A stretch of DNA of 64,000 bases from Chryseosolibacter indicum (GCF_018598585.1 NZ_JAHESD010000007.1:62001-126000), one strand, 5' to 3'; counted from the stretch's first letter, positions 27,674-37,327 are shown. Numbers and translations are program-made. Notes: generated from the sequence alone by a model not told the origin.

Positions 27674-29488
27674 ATGACAACGCTTAAGGAGACAATCCTT
27701 CGCCTGCCTGATTCACCAGGGATTTACAGGTTTTATAACGAGGAGAATGAACTGATTTATGTTGGTAAGGCGAAGAATATCAAAAAGCGTGTAAGCAGTT
27801 ATTTCAACAAAAGCACTGGGGTAAATCGTAAAACATTAAGGCTCGTTTCCGAGATAAGGAATATCGAATTCACTGTTGCAGATTCTGAATTCGACGCATT
27901 ACTGCTTGAGAATAATTTTATAAAGCAGAATCAGCCACGGTATAACATCCTGCTGAAAGACGACAAAACCTTTCCATATATCTGCATATTAAACGAACGC
28001 TTTCCAAGAATAATTTATACAAGAAAATACAACCCTGAGGTCGGCGAGTACTTTGGGCCGTACTCAAGTGTGGTGGCTATGAAAAACGTTCTTGATCTTA
28101 TCCGAAAACTTTATTCGATAAGAACATGCAGCTTAATGCTGAGCGAACAGAATGTAGAACAGCAGAAGTTTAAAGTATGTCTAGAATACCATATTGGTAA
28201 TTGCAAAGGCCCTTGTATAGGTGCTCACAATGAGGCTACGTATAAGGAAGAGATAGAACAGGCAAGAAACATCCTGAAAGGAGATATCAGTATTGTGTAC
28301 CAATATTTTAGGAAACACATGCAAGAGGCCGCCTTGAACATGGAGTTTGAAAAGGCCCAACGTTATAAGGAGAAACTAGACACACTTGAAAGATTCCAGA
28401 CCAAATCACTCGTTGTTAATCGGGCACTTACAGACATTGATGTACTTACTATTAACAGTACAAATGAGTACGCCTATGTAAACTACCTGCAGATCAAGGA
28501 AGGCTCAATTATAAATTCAAAGACAGTAGAAGTAAAGAAAAAACAGGATGAATCGGATGAAGATATCTTGAGTTTTACAGCACAGCAAATACGCGTCGGT
28601 GACAATAAAACAATTTTCAGCAACGTACCAGTTACTGTGCTGGAGGATGACGTTGAAAATGTGATTCCAAAAATTGGCGATAAAAGGAAACTCGTTATTC
28701 TTTCTGAAAAGAACGCCCTTGAGCTGAAAAAGAACAAAGAGATACAGCGGGAAGGCAAGAAGTCGAAACAGTTTGAGGTACTATCAATTCTTCAAAAAGA
28801 CCTTCGTCTTCCAAACCTGCCTCTGGTAATAGAGTGTTTCGATAACTCAAACTTCCAAGGAACAAATCCTGTAGCGTCTATGGTCCGCTTTGCTAATGGG
28901 AAACCGGACAAAAAGAATTATAGACAGTTTAACATAAAAACAGTAGAAGGCCCTAACGACTTTGCATCAATGAAGGAAATTGTGGGCAGAAGATATAAGC
29001 GGATTCTTGAGGAGGCAGGGCAACTTCCTGACTTAATATTAATAGATGGGGGCAAGGGACAGCTTAGCAGTGCCTGTGAAGCATTAAAAGAACTTGACCT
29101 CTATGGCAAAGTTCCAATTGCAGGCATTGCAAAAAAACTAGAGGAAATTTATTACCCCGAGGATCCATTTCCTCTCCATGTAAGCAAAAAATCTCCTGGC
29201 TTAATGCTACTTCAATTTGTAAGAGATGAAGCCCATAGATTTGCTATTACTTTCCATAGGCAAAAGCGAAGCAAGGCAACGATAAAAACAGAAATTGAAG
29301 AACTAAAGGGCATAGGAAAACAAACAACCGACAAATTGTTGAAGCACTTCAAATCTGTGAAGAAAATAAAAGAAGCTTCTTTTGAAGAACTTGAGACATT
29401 AATAGGAAAGCAAAAGGCAGAAATCATTAAAGGATTAGATCCCGTAAAAACAGACACCATTTCTGAAATTCAAACCGACATTCACTGA
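27674..29488 (+). CDS. uvrC: Excinuclease ABC subunit C
   Basis: A 604-residue enzyme that makes both incisions of nucleotide excision repair with UvrAB. The GIY-YIG domain (about 13-90) starts SPGIYRFYNEENELIYVGK. The UVR helix hairpin lies near 200-235 (AALNMEFEKAQRYKEKLD). The RNase H-like nuclease domain includes PLVIECFDNSNFQGTNPVAS and LILIDGGKGQLSSA. A helix-hairpin-helix pair ends the protein (LKGIGKQTTDKLLKHF). It closes the sprE-PBP-uvrC group and is followed by a bidirectional terminator. Confidence 0.96.
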   Translation: MTTLKETILRLPDSPGIYRFYNEENELIYVGKAKNIKKRVSSYFNKSTGVNRKTLRLVSEIRNIEFTVADSEFDALLLENNFIKQNQPRYNILLKDDKTFPYICILNERFPRIIYTRKYNPEVGEYFGPYSSVVAMKNVLDLIRKLYSIRTCSLMLSEQNVEQQKFKVCLEYHIGNCKGPCIGAHNEATYKEEIEQARNILKGDISIVYQYFRKHMQEAALNMEFEKAQRYKEKLDTLERFQTKSLVVNRALTDIDVLTINSTNEYAYVNYLQIKEGSIINSKTVEVKKKQDESDEDILSFTAQQIRVGDNKTIFSNVPVTVLEDDVENVIPKIGDKRKLVILSEKNALELKKNKEIQREGKKSKQFEVLSILQKDLRLPNLPLVIECFDNSNFQGTNPVASMVRFANGKPDKKNYRQFNIKTVEGPNDFASMKEIVGRRYKRILEEAGQLPDLILIDGGKGQLSSACEALKELDLYGKVPIAGIAKKLEEIYYPEDPFPLHVSKKSPGLMLLQFVRDEAHRFAITFHRQKRSKATIKTEIEELKGIGKQTTDKLLKHFKSVKKIKEASFEELETLIGKQKAEIIKGLDPVKTDTISEIQTDIH

Positions 29489-29554
29489 TTTTTATCTTTT
29501 TTAGTCCTATATGGCTGCGTCAACCTATTTCAGGATCAGGAGATAGGAAATAGA

Positions 29555-29579
29555 AAAAGGCTGCGTAATGCAGCCTTTT
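29555..29579. terminator. Bidirectional terminator between uvrC and gldN
   Basis: AAAAGGCTGC (29555-29564) and GCAGCCTTTT (29570-29579) form a perfect 10-bp stem with a 5-base loop. U-tracts are available on both strands, so one hairpin can end both converging operons. Confidence 0.85.
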
Positions 29580-29607
29580 CCATTATTATACTAAGAAATA
29601 TTTCTTC

Positions 29608-30552
29608 TTAAAACTCCCAAAGATGGTGTTCTCTCTCCATCATCTGAATTTCGGCCCATTCTCTCGCCCAAACAGATTCTCTGTAAGGACGACCATTTGC
29701 CATATACTGTTCAGCGATAGTTTCATCTTCAGGGTTCTGAATCTTGTTGATCGTTCCATGGAACAACCTTAACAAAAATGCGTCAGCAAAATTTTTGTTC
29801 TGCGCGGTATTCTGTCTGTTGAACCAAACTGCTTTCTGAGGATGTGCTCTGAAAAGCTTTTCAAGGTCTTTATACTTAAACCAGCCTAGTGTTTGATTGA
29901 ATCCTGTTCTTGTCTTAGAACCAGGTACCGCCAATTCAAAAGCTTGTACATCGTAATAAAGTCTGGAGCGTCTTCTATCGAAGATAACATCCTCAACTAT
30001 TTGTATTGAACTCACATCGCTGGCCATATAATTCATTGCCTTTCCTTCAGATGTTGCAGCCCAATCGTCGCCAGAGGTTTCAGGATTTGCACCTTGAGAA
30101 TCTCTTAGTGCTCTGTAGTTCTTTCCGTTGTAAGAAACTATGTCATCTGTGTAAAAGGAATTTGATGGATCCCAAGCTGGATAAGATGTTGCTTCTTCTT
30201 GTTGTAAACGCTTGAGGAATTCATCCTTACCAATTTTAGTAGTCAAAGAGTCACTTGCATAAATATCAACCAACTCACCTGACATTACTGCGTCCATAAT
30301 TAATTTAGGAAGCTCACCATTCTTAGCAAAGAATCCTTTGTTCTGCTTTTCAAGCAAATCCATGTTTCTCCAAACCCTTACCTTATAATGTTGCTCATAT
30401 ACAGGGATGGGATTTATTGAGTTTGGATTATACTGTTCTTCCATTTCAACACGGTAGGCTTCAGCTACTTCAGCTGACTCTACCTCTGCCTGCGCAAAAA
30501 CCGCAACGGAAGCACCGGATAAAAAGAGAACACTTAAATACCTTTTTAACAT
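29608..30552 (-). CDS. gldN: Gliding/type IX secretion protein GldN (PorN)
   Basis: A 314-residue exported protein with a signal peptide ending VFAQAEVES. The body shows GldN landmarks: KVRVWRNMDLLEKQN, MNYMASDVSSIQIVEDVIFD and the C-terminal PYRESVWAREWAEIQMMEREH. GldN and GldK form the periplasmic/outer-membrane ring of the type IX secretion system. It is the last gene of porP-gldKLMN, 5 bases after gldM. Confidence 0.93.
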   Translation of the reverse strand: MLKRYLSVLFLSGASVAVFAQAEVESAEVAEAYRVEMEEQYNPNSINPIPVYEQHYKVRVWRNMDLLEKQNKGFFAKNGELPKLIMDAVMSGELVDIYASDSLTTKIGKDEFLKRLQQEEATSYPAWDPSNSFYTDDIVSYNGKNYRALRDSQGANPETSGDDWAATSEGKAMNYMASDVSSIQIVEDVIFDRRRSRLYYDVQAFELAVPGSKTRTGFNQTLGWFKYKDLEKLFRAHPQKAVWFNRQNTAQNKNFADAFLLRLFHGTINKIQNPEDETIAEQYMANGRPYRESVWAREWAEIQMMEREHHLWEF

Positions 30553-30557
30553 ATTTC

Positions 30558-32147
30558 TTAGTTTATAGGAACGAAGATTACACCATTAGATCCTTTTATA
30601 CCCACTTTTTCTTCGCTGTCAGTGAAAGTCTTTCTAACAGCATCGCGGATTACAAATACTATTCTATCACCAGCTTTTGCTTGTCCTGTCCACGCTCCTA
30701 AATCAGGGCTACCGTTGTTAGCGCGAGTCTGTGCTTTTGCAACAGGGCCACTTCCCATAGTTACTTCCATATTCTTAATTGAATAACGAGCATCTTTAGG
30801 AACTTCTTCTTTAAAGTTTTCGTCTGGCTCAATTACTATACGAAGACTTCTGATCTGATTTGGCTTAATACCTTGTCTCAAGTCAACTGGTGAGTTGCCT
30901 ACATAAGCAACGAAACGAGGCTCAGGAATATTTTTCGCATCGAATACTTGATTTCCGATAAATGATCCACTGTTGCTAACGCCTACTGTTACTTTACGTG
31001 AGCTAGGAATAATTGTAACCTTACCTGGCTTGTCTCCTTTTCTAACCTCCGCACCTTGCGAAGTAAATGTAGGATTGTAGTTTGTACCAAGTGTAGGAAC
31101 TTCAATGTTAACATTGTTGCCACAGTTCATATATAGTGTAGGTGCATTACCGGTAGTTACGCGAATTACAGGTTGTGCTACGAAATACTCGATCTCCTGT
31201 GTTAACGTTGTATCAGGTAATTTGATCTGAGTAGTGTACTTCTTTTTCGCCATACCAGTAGCATCATATGCGCCACCTTGAGCTGTAAACTTTATTCTAC
31301 CCATTTTCACACCTGTAGCATCATCAAAAAGGTCAAGCTTCTGGCCGTCCTTATACATTTCAGGCACGAACGATGATGAAGATGCCGAGATAAATAAGTC
31401 AGCTTCATATGTAGAGCCTGCTGCTACTATAGATTGTTTTGCACGTACCATTGGTACGATATTGTCGAAACTAACCTTACCTACACCAGCATCAGACAAT
31501 AACTTATCCAGTGCTTTGGTTTCATGCTCAAGTATTTCAGTTTGAATCTGAGTAACAGATGCCAAAGCTGCAATTGCAGGAGTATTTTCAAACGTGAAGG
31601 TTAAGAAGTCTTTGTTTGCGTGATCAGGATCACCTGCGAATATCGACATGTCCTTAGGTGACTTTGCCAGCTTACCTATTTCTTTTTCAGAAAGTCCTGA
31701 TAACTCTCTTAACTTGGTAACATAGTCTGTTAATAACTTCTCAAAGTTTTTTCCTTCAGGTTGAGAAATCATCATAACAGCAATCTTTGAACTGTGATCG
31801 TTAATTAATTTCTCATCAACTTTATCAGTTCCTGCCATCTCGATCATAGTCTTCTTAAGCTTGTCGATGCTTGCCAAAGTAGTCTGCGTTAGCTCTCTTA
31901 CCTTCTGAGCATTTTCTTTCGCATGAACTACTTTAGAATTTTGACTCTTCCCTGCCTCTTTTATAATAGCATTTAGAGTCTGCGTATTCTTATTATTGCC
32001 TTCATGAATCATTTCAACTAGAGTAGACTCGATAATAGCAAACTTTTCCAGTACAGCATTACTTATCTGTAGTGCTAGCATGGCCAGCAATACCAGATAC
32101 ATTAGGCCGACCATCTTCTGACGCGGAGTTTCCTTTCCACCTGCCAT
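30558..32147 (-). CDS. gldM: Gliding/type IX secretion motor protein GldM (PorM)
   Basis: A 529-residue protein. It starts MAGGKETPRQKMVGLMYLVL and has a single membrane helix at about 15-35, then a long periplasmic region with helical and then beta domains (D1-D4 in known structures). GldM pairs with GldL in the inner membrane to form the proton-driven motor and reaches the GldKN ring. Its length and N terminus are normal. It lies 58 bases after gldL. Confidence 0.95.
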   Translation of the reverse strand: MAGGKETPRQKMVGLMYLVLLAMLALQISNAVLEKFAIIESTLVEMIHEGNNKNTQTLNAIIKEAGKSQNSKVVHAKENAQKVRELTQTTLASIDKLKKTMIEMAGTDKVDEKLINDHSSKIAVMMISQPEGKNFEKLLTDYVTKLRELSGLSEKEIGKLAKSPKDMSIFAGDPDHANKDFLTFTFENTPAIAALASVTQIQTEILEHETKALDKLLSDAGVGKVSFDNIVPMVRAKQSIVAAGSTYEADLFISASSSSFVPEMYKDGQKLDLFDDATGVKMGRIKFTAQGGAYDATGMAKKKYTTQIKLPDTTLTQEIEYFVAQPVIRVTTGNAPTLYMNCGNNVNIEVPTLGTNYNPTFTSQGAEVRKGDKPGKVTIIPSSRKVTVGVSNSGSFIGNQVFDAKNIPEPRFVAYVGNSPVDLRQGIKPNQIRSLRIVIEPDENFKEEVPKDARYSIKNMEVTMGSGPVAKAQTRANNGSPDLGAWTGQAKAGDRIVFVIRDAVRKTFTDSEEKVGIKGSNGVIFVPIN

Positions 32148-32205
32148 GTTTAAATCCTTTACTTTTAATTTAAATTATTAAAATTTTCTCGCTCGCCACT
32201 ATAGT

Positions 32206-33021
32206 CTACTTGCCACTACCTTTCATGGCAGTAAGCATGTTACCATAAACATTGTTAAGTGAAGTAAGGTTATCTGTAAGCTTACCAAGTTCAGAGGTGA
32301 ATTTAGTTGTGTTTTCACCAACTTTTGAAAGACCATGCATAGCACCTGTAAGGCTTTCGTAGAACTTGTTCATATTTTTTACATGGGTATCCGCATCCTT
32401 TAATTCCATTTCATATACAGAATTTAAAGCTGCAAGGTTCTTTGTTACTTTTTGAACCTGGCTATGATACTCACCTGCGTCTTTCGAAGCATCAGCCATA
32501 GATGATACTGCCTTGATAGCTACATCATAAGACTTATTCATTTCTGAAAGAGACTTAGACGCGCTCTGAACGTTTTTCGCATACTCATTAGTCGCCACAG
32601 CTGCATCCGAAAGCGTATTCATTTTCTTAGCAGACTCTGCAAGGTTATTTAAGCCTTTACCTAAGCTCTCAAGCAACTCAGGGCCAATCTTCGCTTTTTC
32701 TAATGAAACGTCAAGTTGCTGTGTTAATGATGCGCCAGCTTTGTTAGTAATACGAGGAGCCACTGCTGGAGCTTCATATTCTTCAGCTAACTCAGGATAT
32801 ACTTTTGACCAATCTACTTCGTGGTGTGGGGGTTCAAATGCACTCAGGAAGAATATAAGTGATTCTGTCCCAAGACCTAAAATCAACATTTGATCCGCAC
32901 CAGGTAAGTGAAGAATTTTAAATAATGCACCAATAATAACGATTGCACCTCCAATACCATATACCTTGGGCATTATGGTTTTAAAGATAAGTTCCGCTAA
33001 TCCGCCTTTTTTCTTGCTCAT
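32206..33021 (-). CDS. gldL: Gliding/type IX secretion motor protein GldL (PorL)
   Basis: A 271-residue inner-membrane protein. Two N-terminal helices, PKVYGIGGAIVIIGALFKIL and QMLILGLGTESLIFFLSAF, are followed by a long cytoplasmic helical region rich in Leu/Asn/Lys repeats. Glu53 in the second helix corresponds to the conserved glutamate implicated in proton flow in GldL of other species. It lies between gldK and gldM. Confidence 0.94.
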   Translation of the reverse strand: MSKKKGGLAELIFKTIMPKVYGIGGAIVIIGALFKILHLPGADQMLILGLGTESLIFFLSAFEPPHHEVDWSKVYPELAEEYEAPAVAPRITNKAGASLTQQLDVSLEKAKIGPELLESLGKGLNNLAESAKKMNTLSDAAVATNEYAKNVQSASKSLSEMNKSYDVAIKAVSSMADASKDAGEYHSQVQKVTKNLAALNSVYEMELKDADTHVKNMNKFYESLTGAMHGLSKVGENTTKFTSELGKLTDNLTSLNNVYGNMLTAMKGSGK

Positions 33022-33092
33022 TGTAGTAAGGTTTTAAGTTCTATATAGTGTGTGTTTTTGTTTTTTATGATAAGTATTTAGAGGTTTTAATT

Positions 33093-34178
33093 TTAGAATT
33101 CTTGTCCTGACGAACGACCCAAGTGAGTTAAAGCACATCTGAAGCCTATGTATGCCCTTGTTGAATCCTTGAATTCGTAGGTACGTGTACCAGTCTCCAG
33201 GTAGTAAGCAACGTCTTTCCATGATCCACCTCTGATAACCTTTTTAGGAGGAATTTTTGGATTATACTTGCTGCTTTCAGGGTTGGTTCTTTCGTCTATA
33301 TACTGAGGGTTCAAATCCCATACAGTTGGCACGGATGCAGGGTTAAAATCATCAAGTACCCATTCCGAAACGTTACCCGCCATATCATATAAACCGAAGT
33401 CGTTAGGGAAGTACGATTGAACTGGTGAAGTATAAGCAAATCCATCATCGTAAAAGTTTCCGCGGCCAGGTTTAAAGTTAGCCAGCATACAACCTTTTGA
33501 GTTACGGATGTAAGGGTTACCCCAAGGATACTTAGCCATGTCTCTCCCCCCGCGTGCTGCGTATTCCCATTCAGCTTCTGATGGCAGGCGGAATTCAGGC
33601 ATAGGGAAATCTCCCACACTCTTTCTATAATCGTTTAGATATGCAGTTCTCCATTTTCCGAAGAATACTGCAGCATCCCAATTAATACCTACCACAGGAT
33701 AATCGTCATAGCCAGGGTGCCAGTAGTAATAATCCTGAATTGGATCGCCCATGTGATGAGCAAAATCCCTTACCCAAACAGTAGTATCAGGATAGTACAT
33801 CTGACGGAATGTTTCAGGATCTACGGTTTCAAAACCCTCTATACTTCCATTATCAACAAGGAAGAAGTTTGTAAACTGGCGATACTCGTTGTTGGTAATT
33901 TCAGTATCGTCCATAAAGAATGAACCAATAGTAACCTGTTTGTTAAAGTTTATTTGAGTAGATGCAGGATCTTCATCTGCCTGACCCATGTGGAAAGTTC
34001 CAGCAGGAATGGGCACCATACCATAAGGAATTGTCATTACCCAGCCTTCCCTTCCTGGAACGCCTACCAGTTCGCCTTGGTCACCGCCTTTTTTGCCGCC
34101 AAGGCCAAGAAGACCACAGGCACTCGCAACAGCACCCGCGAATAACAACATTAGTTTAGAAGAAACCGATCTATTCAT
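33093..34178 (-). CDS. gldK: Gliding/type IX secretion lipoprotein GldK (PorK)
   Basis: A 361-residue lipoprotein with lipobox ending at Cys21 (AGAVASAC). The main domain (about 50-355) is of the formylglycine-generating-enzyme/sulfatase-modifying type: MVPIPAGTFHMGQADEDP, FRLPSEAEWEYAARGG, YDMAGNVSEWVLDDF and KKVIRGGSWKD. In GldK this fold is structural and forms the outer-membrane-associated ring with GldN. It is the first gld gene, 112 bases downstream of the PorP-like gene. Confidence 0.94.
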   Translation of the reverse strand: MNRSVSSKLMLLFAGAVASACGLLGLGGKKGGDQGELVGVPGREGWVMTIPYGMVPIPAGTFHMGQADEDPASTQINFNKQVTIGSFFMDDTEITNNEYRQFTNFFLVDNGSIEGFETVDPETFRQMYYPDTTVWVRDFAHHMGDPIQDYYYWHPGYDDYPVVGINWDAAVFFGKWRTAYLNDYRKSVGDFPMPEFRLPSEAEWEYAARGGRDMAKYPWGNPYIRNSKGCMLANFKPGRGNFYDDGFAYTSPVQSYFPNDFGLYDMAGNVSEWVLDDFNPASVPTVWDLNPQYIDERTNPESSKYNPKIPPKKVIRGGSWKDVAYYLETGTRTYEFKDSTRAYIGFRCALTHLGRSSGQEF

Positions 34179-34201
34179 ACCTATTTGAATAATTACAGAC
34201 T

Positions 34202-34210
34202 CGAAAGATA
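34202..34210 (-). promoter_or_regulatory. Possible -7 element upstream of gldK
   Basis: The minus strand reads TATCTTTCG, a 7 of 8 match to TAnnTTTG, 23 bases before the gldK ATG in the 112-base gap after the PorP-like gene. No -33 element is clear. It could supply an internal promoter for gldKLMN. Confidence 0.35.
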
Positions 34211-34290
34211 ATTTTTTATACGCCTAAATTTTTTGAAAAAACTGTTTTCTAAGTTCCGCAAAACTGTCTAAAACTTAAATGAATTGCCGC

Positions 34291-35241
34291 TTAGTGTCTA
34301 TACCTCGGGGTCCGGACGACTTTTTTACCGCTGCCTGGATTTACAGGTAATTGGTAAGTGAGCAACAATTCATGTGAAAAATTCTCCTTTGCGTCAGTGT
34401 CTTTTACCACTACATCAATAGCATAGCCCAACTTCAAAGATCTGTCCTTCAAAAAACTATATCCCAACAACACATTGGCAGCTTCCGATTGTCTAAACGA
34501 AATCCCACCCCACATCTTGTCTTTAAGCGTTGCTATTAATGCAATGTCAAATGAATATTCTTTAAAATCAGTTTTAACGAGGATAGAAGGATTCAATTTC
34601 AGGTCGAAATTGACTTCGTAGAAATAACCGCCAGTAAAGTTTATATGATTCTCTAGCGCATTTCTCGAAGGATCTATTCCAAAGTTGAATTCAGACTTTA
34701 GTAAGTGATTAACTCCAAAACCTGCATAATATTTTTCAGACCTGTAAAAAACTCCAAAACCAAAATCAGGTCTTATTTGCGATTCTTTTCCGGTAATTAT
34801 TAAAGGGTCGTTATCCTGGATCCATCTATAATAGGTACCATTCACGGACATGGAATATATACCTGCCTTTACTCCAAAGCTTAATTTACTGTCCTTAATA
34901 CCTAAGTGGTACGCAAACATTGCCTGCGCCTCAAGGTTGTTTTGAGGACCTAATTTGTCATTTACGATCATTGCTCCAAAACCACCTCGCAGCTTATAAA
35001 CAGGTGCATTAAAGTTCACCATCTGCGTTGTAGGAGCTCCTCCATCACCAAAGCTAGACTCATATCCTGCCCATTGACTTCTATGTATGGCTGTTAATTG
35101 AGTAACACCATCAACCCCTGCATAGGCAGGAGTTACATATAAATTGTTGAACATGTAGTGGGTGAACTGTGGGTCTTGCTGTGCAAAAACTGACACCCAT
35201 GACATGGCAATCAATAGAGTATAAAAAGTGCGTCTCAGCAT
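34291..35241 (-). CDS. PorP/SprF-family type IX secretion outer-membrane protein
   Basis: A 316-residue beta-barrel-type protein. The signal peptide ends SVFAQQDPQFTHYMFNN, and the QDPQ-x-x-x-YMFN start with LYVTPAYAGVDGVTQLTAIHRSQW is diagnostic of the PorP/SprF family. The rest is alternating strands to a basic C terminus. Family members tether PorE-type or SprB-type partners at the outer membrane. Its position directly before gldK mirrors porP-porKLMN in Porphyromonas. Confidence 0.9.
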   Translation of the reverse strand: MLRRTFYTLLIAMSWVSVFAQQDPQFTHYMFNNLYVTPAYAGVDGVTQLTAIHRSQWAGYESSFGDGGAPTTQMVNFNAPVYKLRGGFGAMIVNDKLGPQNNLEAQAMFAYHLGIKDSKLSFGVKAGIYSMSVNGTYYRWIQDNDPLIITGKESQIRPDFGFGVFYRSEKYYAGFGVNHLLKSEFNFGIDPSRNALENHINFTGGYFYEVNFDLKLNPSILVKTDFKEYSFDIALIATLKDKMWGGISFRQSEAANVLLGYSFLKDRSLKLGYAIDVVVKDTDAKENFSHELLLTYQLPVNPGSGKKVVRTPRYRH

Positions 35242-35352
35242 TAAGGTGAAAAAATAGGATTTAAAGTAAGCTCTTTTTTACGACACTTTCAATAACATGT
35301 AATTAAAGTGTAATAAAATAGACCACATTGTAAAATACAATAAATGAAGCTG

Positions 35353-36129
35353 TTACTTAATGCCGTTCGCCTTCTTTATATACAATTCCAACGCACCTGT
35401 CATAGATGGCGCATTCGGTAGAGGAGCCTCAATATCCAATATTAGTCCCGCATCTCTGACTGCTTTTGCCGTAGTAGGCCCAAATGCAGCAATGCGCGTA
35501 TTATTTTGTTTGAATGTAGGGAAATTCACTAAAAGCGAGTGAATGCCTGAAGGACTGAAAAAAGCTAGAATATCATAAAAAACTTCTTTCAGATCAGAAA
35601 GATTGGCTGCAACCGTGTGGTATATGATAGCCTCCGTATAGGTATAGCCATTCTGCTTTAAAAAGTCAGGAATGTCATTCTTGCGGATATCAGAACAAGG
35701 AAAAAGATATTTCTCATTCTTATGCTTTTTAAGGATCTCAAGTAAATCCTGGGCAGTTTTTAAACCTGTAAAGATTTTGCGCTTGCGAATAACGATGTAC
35801 TTCTGCAAATAATTTGATGTTTGCTCAGACACACAGAAGTACTTCATCTCCGGAGGCATCTCTAATTTCAGCTCCTGGCAAATGTGAAAGAAGTGGTCTA
35901 CAGCATTACGACTCGTAAAAATTATCGCAGTGTGATTAAGAATATCAATCTTTTGCTTTCGAAACTCCTTTACAGGAACAGGTTCAACCTGTATAAAGGG
36001 TCGGAAATCAATCTTCAGATTGAATTTTTCAGCAAGTTTTAAATAAGGAGAATTTGGATCAGTGGGAGCTTCTTGGGTTACCAGGATGCTCTTCACTTTA
36101 CGCATCCTGTCAGTGGCAATTTCACTCAT
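35353..36129 (-). CDS. hemD: Uroporphyrinogen-III synthase
   Basis: A 258-residue HemD-family protein. It should cyclise hydroxymethylbilane to uroporphyrinogen III. Visible family segments are HTAIIFTSRNAVDHFFHICQ, LFPCSDIRKNDIPDFLKQNG and FFSPSGIHSLLVNFP, followed by IAAFGPTTAKAVRDAG. HemD sequences diverge widely, but these bilobed-fold motifs are clear. It follows the DUF4271 gene by 28 bases and precedes the PorP-like gene by 111. Confidence 0.87.
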   Translation of the reverse strand: MSEIATDRMRKVKSILVTQEAPTDPNSPYLKLAEKFNLKIDFRPFIQVEPVPVKEFRKQKIDILNHTAIIFTSRNAVDHFFHICQELKLEMPPEMKYFCVSEQTSNYLQKYIVIRKRKIFTGLKTAQDLLEILKKHKNEKYLFPCSDIRKNDIPDFLKQNGYTYTEAIIYHTVAANLSDLKEVFYDILAFFSPSGIHSLLVNFPTFKQNNTRIAAFGPTTAKAVRDAGLILDIEAPLPNAPSMTGALELYIKKANGIK

Positions 36130-36157
36130 ATCAGCACGTAAAACGTATACAAAAAAA

Positions 36158-37267
36158 CTATTGGAAAAGTACTTTAATAGTGACCAGTAAAGGAATTACT
36201 TCAGTTGCACAAATGTAAGAAAATAAATGAAACATCGTGTGCTCTACTCTATTGTTAAGCTTCAAAAAAACAATTACAATCCAAATCAAAAAGAAAATAA
36301 TTACCATTGATAGCAGCGTTATGTATATGGCCGGGTCCAATCCTCGCAATATATAGTACACAAAAAGTATAACGATTAAACTACTGGAGGAGAGAAGCAA
36401 TAATCTCATCCAATTGAAGAAATGCACTCCTGCTATACCATATATGCCGAATAACCATGAAAGAAAATAAATTAACACGAGTTTAGCGAAAAGAATACAG
36501 AATACAAGCACACTTAATTTCAGCCATAGCCATACTGCTCCCCAAAAACCTGTAGCTGCAAAACTCTGCGAAAGCTTATAATCATCAGGCAGGTTATAAA
36601 ACACAATCAGCAGATACAGCGACATCAATAAACTCGCAAATACATAAAAAGCCATGTTGGAACTGATTGCAAATCTTGAGTGTGACTGATTATCTTCCCC
36701 CTCACGCAAAGACAATATTCTGTTAACAGAAAAATAATCTGATGAGAGCTTAGACTTAAGACGGATAATCACCACAAAAAAGACTATTAGCAATAACCCT
36801 ATCAGCACCACAAAATCTCTAAAGAAGCTCTCTGGTTTGCGAATGTCGTTCGCGGCGGTAAGAACAGGGTCTTCTGATATAACATAGGTTTTTAAATCAT
36901 GCTCATCAAACTTAGTCTGGTATAATGAGAAAGTCCAAGACTTGCTCTCCAATGCTGCTGCAAGGCTATCAATTTTCAGCTTCGCAGTTCCCTTTACCTC
37001 TGTTAATAACTTTCCATTTACAAAGATGTAGAACGGCTTTCTAGAATGGATGTACACCAACTCGTCCGCAGCATAATCGCCTGCCTCAATTTTAAAATGG
37101 AGGCTATTAAGCGCTGAAACATCTTCATCTCCCAAAGGCTGATATTTTCCTTCAGTGTATTGCAGCCACTCGCTTCTAAGATCCTTTTTTATAGTGAACT
37201 TGTTTTGAGCCACTAGTGTAATAACTGATAGCAGACCGACGAATGTGAATAGAAAGCGTTTAGACAT
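36158..37267 (-). CDS. DUF4271-family membrane protein
   Basis: A 369-residue protein. A signal peptide (ends LVAQNKF) leads to an extracytoplasmic domain of about 120 residues. Seven or so membrane segments follow from about 150, including FFNWMRLLLLSSSSLIVILF. The membrane part matches DUF4271, a Bacteroidota family usually located beside hemD as here. Its function is not known. It is divergent from hemW with promoters overlapping in a 60-base gap. Confidence 0.82.
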   Translation of the reverse strand: MSKRFLFTFVGLLSVITLVAQNKFTIKKDLRSEWLQYTEGKYQPLGDEDVSALNSLHFKIEAGDYAADELVYIHSRKPFYIFVNGKLLTEVKGTAKLKIDSLAAALESKSWTFSLYQTKFDEHDLKTYVISEDPVLTAANDIRKPESFFRDFVVLIGLLLIVFFVVIIRLKSKLSSDYFSVNRILSLREGEDNQSHSRFAISSNMAFYVFASLLMSLYLLIVFYNLPDDYKLSQSFAATGFWGAVWLWLKLSVLVFCILFAKLVLIYFLSWLFGIYGIAGVHFFNWMRLLLLSSSSLIVILFVYYILRGLDPAIYITLLSMVIIFFLIWIVIVFLKLNNRVEHTMFHLFSYICATEVIPLLVTIKVLFQ

Positions 37268-37272
37268 ATCTG

Positions 37273-37280
37273 CAAAAGTA
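37273..37280 (-). promoter_or_regulatory. -7 element of the DUF4271-hemD transcript
   Basis: The minus strand reads TACTTTTG, an exact TAnnTTTG match ending 5 bases before the ATG. This implies a leaderless or nearly leaderless mRNA. No TTG lies at the -33 spacing. Confidence 0.45.
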
Positions 37281-37288
37281 AATAAGAA

Positions 37289-37318
37289 TTGTTCTCATTC
37301 CGAAATCAAGTAAGTTTG
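37289..37318 (+). promoter_or_regulatory. hemW promoter
   Basis: TTG at 37289-37291, exactly 19 bases, then TAAGTTTG at 37311-37318: a full consensus match. The ATG follows 9 bases later. The same TTG could be mistaken for an upstream start codon, but its match to the -33 box argues against that. Confidence 0.72.
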
Positions 37319-37327
37319 CTGATCATT

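Noticed and set aside
33093-34178. Formylglycine-generating enzyme activity for the GldK-type domain
   Set aside because: The fold is shared, but gene order with gldLMN and the lipobox show it is the structural ring lipoprotein.
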